From Oxalobacteraceae bacterium (GTDB lineage Bacteria; Pseudomonadota; Gammaproteobacteria; Burkholderiales; Burkholderiaceae_D), in contig DPRS01000053.1 of the NCBI GenBank assembly GCA_003537575.1, positions 1-55,856 of the forward strand: a stretch of 55,856 bases of DNA, in the 5' to 3' direction. Positions 50,139 to 55,856 of the stretch are shown piece after piece (positions within the stretch are counted from its first letter, which is position 1; each line of letters starts with the position of its first letter). The position numbers and the translations under genes are program-made. Below the pieces are notes generated by a model. That model saw nothing but the letters and a program-made list of their open reading frames with translations. It was not told the DNA's origin and did not search any database.

Positions 50139-50184
50139 TTTGGGTCGGAAGCAGCCATTCACAAATGTCCGCTTCCGACCCAAA
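50139..50184. repeat. GTCCGCTT-type intergenic repeat, copy 3
   Basis: TTTGGGTCGGAAGC (50139-50152) and GCTTCCGACCCAAA (50171-50184) are perfect 14-bp inverted arms around an 18-base loop. This is the best preserved long hairpin of the family in the window. Confidence 0.75.
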
Positions 50185-50234
50185 GCAGACATAGGGCTTT
50201 CTGGAAAGCGGCGATTAACGTCAGCGCAAGTCAT

Positions 50235-51116
50235 CTACGGCGCGCACTGCAGCAGTTGCTGCGCGAGCAGGTTGGCGTGCGGAGTCAGTGCGGAGAAGTC
50301 GCGCACACAGAGAAAGAGCCGACGAGTGGCCCAGATTTCCGACAGCGGCAGGATTGCCAGGTCGCGGCCCAGTGTTCTGGCCATCGCATCGGAGAGGATC
50401 GAAATGCCGATGCCTGCTTCAACGTGCATGGCCACATGTTCGGTGTTACGCAACTGGATGCGGTAGTCGAGCTGGCGGCCCAGGCGCGATGCACGTTCCG
50501 CGAGATACGTTTCGAGCGCAGTGTCCGCCATGCCTACGATTGGCTCGCCGAGGAGATCCGCAAAGGCAACGCTCGATTGCCGGGCCACGGGATGCGAATG
50601 GCTGGCGACCACGACGAGCTGGTCACTGGCAATCAGGTGCGTCTGCAGCGGCCCGAGATCCGTGATGTTTGCGACAATGCCCAGATCGGCACGCCTCTCT
50701 ACCAGGGCCTGGACGATGTCCGCACTGGGCTGTTCTTCCAGGTCGATTGACAGGTCACGATGAACTGCCAGAAATTGGCAAAGCTGCGGCGGCAAAAACG
50801 CCGCCATGGCAGCGGTATTGGACAGCAACCTGATGCGGCCTTTCAAGCCTGTTGCGTAGGTGCGCAGTTCCCCGCGCATCTGTTCGACCTGGTCCAGGAT
50901 CGAACGGGCATGCCGGATCAATGCCTCGCCCGCGACGGTGGCACGCACGCCACGACGGTTGCGTTCCAATAACGGCGCGCCCAGTGCCGCCTCCATGCCA
51001 GCAATGCGTTCGCTGACCGATGCCAGCGCCAGATGTATCTCACGCGCACCTTGTGTCAGGCTGCCGCATTCCACCACGGTCAGGAAAAGCCGCAAATCGG
51101 TCAGGTCGAAGCGCAT
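50235..51116 (-). CDS. LysR-family transcriptional regulator
   Basis: A 293-residue LysR regulator. The N-terminal winged helix (LRLFLTVVECGSLTQGAREIHLALASVSERIAGMEAALGAPLLER) is canonical, with a substrate-binding domain from about 90. It is divergent from the TauE/SafE gene at 51186, with 69 bases between, so it probably controls that exporter. The effector is not evident from sequence. Confidence 0.92.
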   Translation of the reverse strand: MRFDLTDLRLFLTVVECGSLTQGAREIHLALASVSERIAGMEAALGAPLLERNRRGVRATVAGEALIRHARSILDQVEQMRGELRTYATGLKGRIRLLSNTAAMAAFLPPQLCQFLAVHRDLSIDLEEQPSADIVQALVERRADLGIVANITDLGPLQTHLIASDQLVVVASHSHPVARQSSVAFADLLGEPIVGMADTALETYLAERASRLGRQLDYRIQLRNTEHVAMHVEAGIGISILSDAMARTLGRDLAILPLSEIWATRRLFLCVRDFSALTPHANLLAQQLLQCAP

Positions 51117-51185
51117 AGCGATGCTCCTCTACGTTCGGAATTTCCGAAGTCTAGCACCGGAATTGCCAGATTGCGAGAATGCAGC

Positions 51186-51974
51186 ATGACGACTAACATG
51201 ATTTCCATGGACACAATGATTCTGGTTTTTACTGCAGGAATAGTAGCTGGTGCAATGAATGCGCTGGCAGGTGGCGGCTCATTCGTCAGTTTACCTGCGT
51301 TGATTGCGGCGGGCGTGCCTCCGGTTCAGGCGAACACGTCCAGCACAGTCGCGCTGTTTCCGGGTGGGTTGGCCAGCGCATGGGCATATCGGGATGGATT
51401 GCGTCCGGTCGGCGCCGTGTCACTGCGCGCGCTGCTGGTGACGACGCTCTGCGGCGGCTTGGTCGGGGCGCTGCTGTTACTGCGGACGTCCTCTGCAGCG
51501 TTCACGTTCGTGCTGCCGTGGCTGCTGCTAGTTGCGTCCGTTGCGCTCGCGTTCGGACGACGCATTGGCGAGGCGTTGCGCGCACGCTGGCACATTCACG
51601 CGCATGCCGTATTGGCCATCCAGTTTGTACTTGGGGTATATGGCGGCTACTTTGGCGGCGCGGTCGGGATCATGATGATTGCGATGTGGGGGCTGCTCGA
51701 CAACTGCGACCTGAAACATCTCAACGCGCCGCGTACACTGCTGATTAGTGCGGCCAATGTAGTGGCGGTACTCGCCTTCATCGTGGCCAACGCGGTCCGC
51801 TGGCCCGAGACGCTGGCCATGCTGGTGGGCGCAATCATCGGGGGATACGGAGGCGCGCACATCGGGCGGCGCGCGCCACCAGGCATCATTCGCGCCATCA
51901 CGCTGCTTGCCACCGCCTGTATCACGCTGGCGTTCTTCGTGAAAACCTACGCGCCTACGCTGCTGCATCGCTGA
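51186..51974 (+). CDS. TauE/SafE-family sulfite/organic-anion exporter
   Basis: A 262-residue membrane protein with about eight helices. It has GAMNALAGGGSFVSLPALIAAGVPPVQANTSST near the N-terminus and GVYGGYFGGAVGIMMIA in the second half, both typical of TSUP proteins. Members export sulfite, sulfoacetate or similar anions. Start candidates are 51186, 51198 and 51207. The LysR gene is the likely regulator. Confidence 0.9.
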   Translation: MTTNMISMDTMILVFTAGIVAGAMNALAGGGSFVSLPALIAAGVPPVQANTSSTVALFPGGLASAWAYRDGLRPVGAVSLRALLVTTLCGGLVGALLLLRTSSAAFTFVLPWLLLVASVALAFGRRIGEALRARWHIHAHAVLAIQFVLGVYGGYFGGAVGIMMIAMWGLLDNCDLKHLNAPRTLLISAANVVAVLAFIVANAVRWPETLAMLVGAIIGGYGGAHIGRRAPPGIIRAITLLATACITLAFFVKTYAPTLLHR

Positions 51975-52004
51975 TTGTCCGCTTCTGGCCAGAAGCGGAC
52001 AATC
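51973..52004. repeat. 32-bp perfect palindrome, repeat copy 4
   Basis: GATTGTCCGCTTCTGG (51973-51988) followed directly by its exact complement CCAGAAGCGGACAATC (51989-52004). It starts at the TauE stop codon. The GTCCGCTT arms match the GCGGAC motif of the other copies. It could fold as a terminator hairpin but has no T run. Confidence 0.8.
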
Positions 52005-52053
52005 ACAGCGACTGGTATCGATCTGATGCAGGAATTCCAGCCGTATCGGCGAC

Positions 52054-52527
52054 TTATTTATTAAAGCTTTTTTCAGCCCAAGCAATTGCGCTTGCACGCG
52101 TCAGAACAAAATTTGGCTCGACTCGCTTGCTAGCGACCTCATTTCCCTGCTCATCGGTTGCCTTGAGCATTCCGTACGATTCGTAATCGTCTGGAACAAT
52201 GGTGAGAGTGACAGTAAGGGTGGCACCACCCGTTGTGATCACCACACTCTTGTTGAGCGCTGCGTACAGTTGTTGTTCATGACGACGCAGCACCTCGGAT
52301 GCAGTTTTCACAAGTGTAGAAAAAGCATTGGCGTCGAGTGGCTTGGGATTCTTCTTGTCTCGCCCCATGGTCCAGGGCCCTACAAGCGCTGGTTCGGACT
52401 GCCCATCCTTGAACATCGCTACTGCCCAGCCTTCGTCGTCTTCGTTCTTGATGACTCGAGCGGTCCAGCCGTTGTCCTTCCAGAGACGATCTTCATAAGT
52501 CGGTGAGTCGGAATCGTGGTCAGTCAT
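52054..52527 (-). CDS. hypothetical protein in accessory island
   Basis: A 157-residue acidic soluble protein without known motifs. Segments include WTARVIKNEDDEGWAVAMFKDGQSEPALVGPWTMGRDKKNPKPLD and VVITTGGATLTVTLTIVPDD, suggesting an alternating-strand fold. No ribosome-binding feature stands out. It may be cargo of a mobile element. I do not recognise it. Confidence 0.65.
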   Translation of the reverse strand: MTDHDSDSPTYEDRLWKDNGWTARVIKNEDDEGWAVAMFKDGQSEPALVGPWTMGRDKKNPKPLDANAFSTLVKTASEVLRRHEQQLYAALNKSVVITTGGATLTVTLTIVPDDYESYGMLKATDEQGNEVASKRVEPNFVLTRASAIAWAEKSFNK

Positions 52528-52625
52528 GATAGTGGGGCTTCGCTGCGTTGTGGAAGTTTAGATTATACAAAGTGACCGCCCCCATAGGTAATCCCCCCAT
52601 TTTTAAGCGGAGCTGAGGGTAGAAG

Positions 52626-53459
52626 CTAAGCGGCCAAGGCCAATTTCTGTTTCGGGGTGATGCCACCGAGGGCCATGTTGGGCCGCTCGTGATTATAGGT
52701 CCACAGCCATCTAGTGGCGAATTCCTGCACTTCTTCAATGGTGTCGAACAGGTAGTGCGCCAGCCAGTCGTAGCGCACAGTCCGGTTGTAGCGCTCGACA
52801 TAGGCATTCTGCTGGGGCTTGCCGGGCTGGATATATTCGAGCCGGATCGCCCGCCGGTCGGCCCAGACCTGCAAGGCCGCACTGACATATTCCGGTCCAT
52901 TGTCGCAGCGAATCATGGCCGGCTTGCCCCGCCATTCAATGATGCGCTCCAGCGAACGGATCACGCGCTCTGACGGCAGCGAGAAGTCCACCTCCATGCC
53001 CAGGCCTTCGCGGTTGAAATCGTCGATGACATTGAACAGCCGGATTGAGCGGCCATCGGCCAGTTGGTCATGCATGAAATCCATCGACCAGACCTGGTTG
53101 ATGCCTTGTGGCGCGGCCAATGGCTCGGGCTTCTCCCGCACCAGGCGATTCTTCGGCTTGATGCGCAGGTTCAGCTCCAGTTGCCGGTAGATGCGGTAGA
53201 CGCGCTTGTGGTCCCAGGGAAATCCCTTCACATTCCTCCAGTACAAGAAGCACAGGCCAAAGCCCCAGTTGCGCTGGTTGCCGGTCAGCCGGATCAGCCA
53301 ATCAGCGATAACGTCATTTTCCGCTGACAGCTTGGCCTGATAGCGATAGCACGTCTGGCTGATGCGAAATGCCTCGCAAGCCAGGCCGATGGTCATGCTT
53401 TTTTCTTGTACGGCCCGTTGCGCCATCTCTCGTCGTCGGGATGGCGCTACCACTTTTTT
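52626..53459 (-). CDS. IS3 transposase OrfB (frameshift product)
   Basis: The catalytic part of an IS3-type transposase, reached by a -1 frameshift from orfA at the slippery run AAAAAAG (53459-53453). The DDE core is intact: NQVWSMDFMHDQLADGR (first Asp), RCDNGPEYVSAA (second Asp), and KPQQNAYVERYNRTVRYDWL (Glu). The C-terminus WTYNHERPNMALGG is diagnostic of the family. Numbering of the start is approximate because the protein is made as an OrfAB fusion. Confidence 0.9.
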   Translation of the reverse strand, partial: KKVVAPSRRREMAQRAVQEKSMTIGLACEAFRISQTCYRYQAKLSAENDVIADWLIRLTGNQRNWGFGLCFLYWRNVKGFPWDHKRVYRIYRQLELNLRIKPKNRLVREKPEPLAAPQGINQVWSMDFMHDQLADGRSIRLFNVIDDFNREGLGMEVDFSLPSERVIRSLERIIEWRGKPAMIRCDNGPEYVSAALQVWADRRAIRLEYIQPGKPQQNAYVERYNRTVRYDWLAHYLFDTIEEVQEFATRWLWTYNHERPNMALGGITPKQKLALAA

Positions 53460-53713
53460 GCCAGGGCCTCCGCGACAACCTCGGCCTTCAAACGTTCCTC
53501 GGCGTACATCTTCTTGAGGCGTCGGTTCTCTTCTTCGAGCTCCTTCATGCGGGCCATCATGGAGGCATCCATGCCGCCGTATTTGCTGCGCCACCGGTAA
53601 AACAGCGCCGAGCTCATACCATGCTCGCGGCACAGTTCCGGCACCGGCGTGCCGGCTTCTGCCTGCTTCAAAATGTTGATGATCTGGCTTTCCGAAAAAC
53701 GAGACTTCTTCAT
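53447..53713 (-). CDS. IS3 transposase OrfA
   Basis: An 88-residue helix-turn-helix protein: MKKSRFSESQIINILKQAEAG, CREHGMSSALFYRWRSKYGG, then a leucine-zipper-like MKELEEENRRLKKMYAEERLK. It overlaps orfB, with the AAAAAAG slippery run close to its stop. It is a DNA-binding and regulatory subunit and supplies the N-terminus of OrfAB. Confidence 0.92.
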   Translation of the reverse strand: MKKSRFSESQIINILKQAEAGTPVPELCREHGMSSALFYRWRSKYGGMDASMMARMKELEEENRRLKKMYAEERLKAEVVAEALAKKW

Positions 53714-53783
53714 GCAAAACTTCCTCTATGCTGATGGGAGAAAATTCTACCTTTAAGTCCGATTAATTTCTGGGGGGATTACC

Positions 53784-53978
53784 GATAGACCGGGTCGACC
53801 GGTGGCTTGGCCACGCTGCAAGCGCCAGACACAGATGGCGGCGCTGCATGCGCTGGAAACGCAATTGACGGCCCTGCGTCATCAATGCGCCGGACCGCAC
53901 TCCGTACAGGAATGCGCCATCATTCAGAATCTGTCAGAGTCCGCAGGGAAAAACGATTGCGCGTGCCATACCGGTTAG
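53784..53978 (+). pseudogene. C-terminal remnant of a MerR-family regulator
   Basis: Immediately after the IS3 right end, one frame runs 64 codons to TAG 53976-53978: MAALHALETQLTALRHQCAG, then QECAIIQNLSE and CACHTG. The helical Leu pattern and the C-x(n)-C-A-I-I-x-x-L ending match the dimerisation helix and effector loop of metal- or drug-type MerR regulators. The DNA-binding half is gone, replaced by the IS, so the regulator is inactive. Confidence 0.65.
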
Positions 53979-54008
53979 CGACAAGCTGCTTGCGGATACG
54001 GCGAAGCC

Positions 54009-54911
54009 TCAGAACGGCAGCAAGGCCTTCACCCACAAGGCCTTGCCGTCCGCGCGGTTGCGCACCTCGGTCTCCACCTGGTACTTGGCGGTGAGGAAAA
54101 AGCCCTTGCCGTTGTCGTACTTGATCGAAGGCCCGATCGCAAACGCCCTGCCCCTGTTGTTGGCGACGGTGACGCCGTTGAGCTTGTCGTCGCTGGTCTG
54201 CCGGTAGAGATACCCTCCCACGCCGGCCACCCAGTTGTTGCCGAAGCCGTAACCTACAGCATAATCGACATGGAATTCCTGGCCCGAGCGGTAGTTGGTG
54301 TCCTTGTTCTTCCGGTTGAAGTCCATCATGATCTTCGCGTCAGCATTCCATCCCTGCGGATTGACATAGCTGACGGTATACAGCGGCTGGATCGCCCAGT
54401 AATTGCGGCCGATGTTCGTCATGTCGCTCCTGTTGTAGGAACCGCTCGGGATGATGATGTCGAGCGCGGCGACGCTGTGCAGGTTCGGGCTGTGATGATA
54501 CGCCAGGCCGAACACGGTGAACAGGATGTCGCCGAGCCCGCTCTTGCTCTGACCGGCGCCATTGACGTTGACGTCGAGGTTGACGAGCGGGATGATCGCC
54601 GCATGGAGGAGATCGCCGCCAAGCACTTTCTTGTCGGTCACCCAGATGAAGCGCGGCGCCACCACGTTCGCCGTCACCTTGAAATTGACCGGCACCTTGT
54701 TACCGTTGTTGTCGCGCAGCGTGTCGGCGGAATAGCGCTCGGCGAACAGCACCGTATAAAACCCGGGCGGAGGGACCGCGCCGCTCAGGTAGCTGTCTGC
54801 TCCCATCGGATAACTGGAACCGCCGCCTTCAGTGGCGAAGGCCGGCGCTGCAACGATCATGCCGGCGATGGCTGCGCTGGCCGCAAATGATGCTTTTTTC
54901 TTGCTCTTCAT
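54009..54911 (-). CDS. SphA/phenol-meta-type outer-membrane protein
   Basis: A 300-residue exported beta-barrel-type protein. A signal peptide ends near APAFA-T. The body has repeated strands such as VPVNFKVTANVVAPRFIWVTDKKVLGG, YHHSPNLHSVAALDIIIPSG, NYWAIQPLYTVSYVNPQGWNADAKIMMDFNRKNKDTNY and a final aromatic strand FF/LPF. This matches the 'phenol degradation protein meta'/SphA family, thought to carry aromatic substrates across the outer membrane. It is on the same strand as the downstream meta-cleavage genes. Confidence 0.85.
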   Translation of the reverse strand: MKSKKKASFAASAAIAGMIVAAPAFATEGGGSSYPMGADSYLSGAVPPPGFYTVLFAERYSADTLRDNNGNKVPVNFKVTANVVAPRFIWVTDKKVLGGDLLHAAIIPLVNLDVNVNGAGQSKSGLGDILFTVFGLAYHHSPNLHSVAALDIIIPSGSYNRSDMTNIGRNYWAIQPLYTVSYVNPQGWNADAKIMMDFNRKNKDTNYRSGQEFHVDYAVGYGFGNNWVAGVGGYLYRQTSDDKLNGVTVANNRGRAFAIGPSIKYDNGKGFFLTAKYQVETEVRNRADGKALWVKALLPF

Positions 54912-55080
54912 TGTTTGTCTCCGTAATTATTTTGAATGTTTACTGCCACTACTACGACTTGACGGCGTGCGCCCCTCCCTGCGCGCGTGTGCCGCATTTT
55001 GCTTTTTTCGTGAATCGGGATTCGAAGGGGACGCCGGCGACACCAGGCCGGCGCACCCATCGCCGGGCCTGCCGGCTGTA

Positions 55081-55272
55081 TTACCGCCCTAGTTCGCCGG
55101 CGGTCTTGCCGCCGATGCCGAAGTGCTCCTTCGGCATCTCGGTCAGGATGACGCGCACGCTTTCCGGCTTGGCGCCGATGGCTTCATGCATGGCTTCGGT
55201 GATTTTCTGAATCAGCAAGCGTTTCTGTTCGACGGTGCGGCCTTCGAGCAGGTGGATCTGGCAGATAGGCAT
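55081..55272 (-). CDS. 4-oxalocrotonate tautomerase
   Basis: A 63-residue tautomerase with the catalytic N-terminal proline (MPICQIHLLEG) and the conserved Arg in GRTVEQKRLLI, then ESVRVILTEMPKEHFGIGG. The enzyme isomerises 2-hydroxymuconate in meta-cleavage of catechols (XylH/DmpI type). It starts 11 bases after the decarboxylase gene, so the two form one operon. Confidence 0.93.
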   Translation of the reverse strand: MPICQIHLLEGRTVEQKRLLIQKITEAMHEAIGAKPESVRVILTEMPKEHFGIGGKTAGELGR

Positions 55273-55283
55273 GTTGTTGCTCC

Positions 55284-55856
55284 TTATACAAAACGCAAGT
55301 TGACGCTGCCCAGCTCCTGGATGCGCAGGGTCACATTGTCGCCCGCCGCCACGGCAACCGCTTCGGTTATGCCGCCGGACAAGATCAGCGTGCCGGCCGG
55401 GATTTCCTCGCCGCGTTCGCCGAGCAGGTTAGCCAGCATGGCAATCGCCGCCGCGGGATGGCCGAGCACCGCGGCGCCCGCGCCGAGCGACACTACCTGG
55501 CCGTTTTTCTCCAGCACGACCCCGAGAGTGCGCAGGTCGAGGTTGTCGACCGGCGCCATGCGGCCGCCAACGACGAAGCGCGAGGAGGAACAGTTGTCGG
55601 CAACGACGCTCTTCAAGTCGAATTTGAAATCGCGGTAGCGCGAATCGATCACTTCGATCGCCGGCATCACGAAGTCGGTCGCTGCCAGCACCGCGCCGAT
55701 ATGGCAGCCCGGCCCCTTCAGCGGCGCCTTGGTGACGAAGGCGATTTCCGGCTCGACCTTCGGATGGATCAGCTCGGACATCTTCGCTTCGCCGCCTTCC
55801 GGCACTGCGAAGTAATCGGCGAGGAAGCCGAATACCGGCGTTTCCACGCCCATCTG
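55284..55856 (-). CDS. 2-oxo-3-hexenedioate (4-oxalocrotonate) decarboxylase, partial
   Basis: The C-terminal 190 residues of a hydratase/decarboxylase-family enzyme, cut by the window edge. It has HPKVEPEIAFV (metal-ligand Glu pair), GAVLAATDFVMPAIEVIDSRY, VVADNCSSSRFVVGG, GAGAAVLGHPAAAIAMLANLL and GTLILSGGITEAV in family order. In meta-cleavage pathways it decarboxylates 4-oxalocrotonate to 2-oxopent-4-enoate. The N-terminus lies beyond 55856. Confidence 0.9.
   Translation of the reverse strand, partial: QMGVETPVFGFLADYFAVPEGGEAKMSELIHPKVEPEIAFVTKAPLKGPGCHIGAVLAATDFVMPAIEVIDSRYRDFKFDLKSVVADNCSSSRFVVGGRMAPVDNLDLRTLGVVLEKNGQVVSLGAGAAVLGHPAAAIAMLANLLGERGEEIPAGTLILSGGITEAVAVAAGDNVTLRIQELGSVNLRFV

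Larger units (their letters stand above)
52587..53783. mobile_element. IS3-family insertion sequence
   Basis: A 1.2 kb element with GGTAATCC at its left edge (52587) and the inverse GGATTACC at its right edge (53783), and orfA/orfB on the minus strand with a programmed frameshift. The bases just outside differ (CATA versus GATA), so no target duplication is evident. It sits immediately before a truncated MerR-type gene. Confidence 0.88.

Noticed and set aside
1..55856. CRISPR arrays, rRNA or tRNA genes
   Set aside because: No regularly spaced direct repeats of CRISPR length and no recognisable tRNA or rRNA sequence was seen, although a full tRNA scan cannot be done by eye.

Overview
The window looks like chromosomal DNA of a GC-rich betaproteobacterium. 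Burkholderiales is likely, and an Oxalobacteraceae-like organism is plausible; genus is not resolved. The grounds are the extracellular PHB depolymerase, the ParS/RES toxin-antitoxin pair, the ACR3/ArsH-type ars operon, the SphA-type meta-pathway porin and the codon/base use. The main theme is arsenic and other toxic metals, with respiration, chemotaxis and mobile DNA around it.

Region 1 (27-9382): a ten-gene arsenic operon on the minus strand, read from arsR: arsR, arsC, arsD, arsA, a tandem arsC-arsC fusion, acr3, arsH, a SigZ-like sigma factor, an ArsP-like permease and a thioredoxin-like mini-protein. A divergent ATP-grasp-like gene shares the arsR promoter, which has a clear dyad. Region 2 (9508-13962): an Xre/RES toxin-antitoxin pair, a metallophosphoesterase/diacylglycerol-kinase pair and a secreted PHB depolymerase. 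Region 3 (13961-24657): bacteriohemerythrin, an MCP, an FAD/Rieske oxidoreductase, sdhCDB without sdhA, an AhpD-like protein, a GST, an MBL hydrolase, CheV, a second hemerythrin and a vapC remnant.

Region 4 (24672-35482): an arsenosugar-type cluster. It holds arsM with a Pit phosphate transporter and an AhpD-like protein, then the operon arsS, TVP38-disulfide reductase fusion, TIGR04283-type and TIGR04282-type glycosyltransferases and DUF3047, then an MTA-phosphorylase-like enzyme, an ECF sigma factor with a zf-HC2 mini-protein, and a Cys-rich GDCCVFCSYG protein. Four sites of the form TGTAAG-N16-CGTYYA (or very close to it) lie just upstream of arsS, arsM, the phosphorylase and the Cys-rich gene. 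I read them as promoters of the local ECF sigma factor, so the cluster would be one regulon. This is the strongest candidate for a little-described system here.

Region 5 (35687-42003): an HD-GYP protein overlapping nrtS, a YHS protein divergent from an AraC regulator with repeated operators, a carboxymuconolactone decarboxylase-like protein, and a bufferin operon (DUF2282, DUF692, DUF2063, DoxX) with a weaker copy of the ECF-like promoter. Region 6 (42178-53978): accessory DNA. It has a decayed DevC/DevA ABC exporter, chrA, an ISNCY-like element, recombinase genes and fragments, small orphan genes, an HNH-like protein of possible defence function, LysR/TauE, an IS3 element, and a MerR tail cut by that IS. 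A palindromic repeat family (GTCCGCTT-type) is scattered through it. Region 7 (54009-55856): part of an aromatic meta-cleavage operon (porin, 4-oxalocrotonate tautomerase, and a decarboxylase cut by the window edge).

All functions are read from sequence motifs and memory of protein families; no database search was run.
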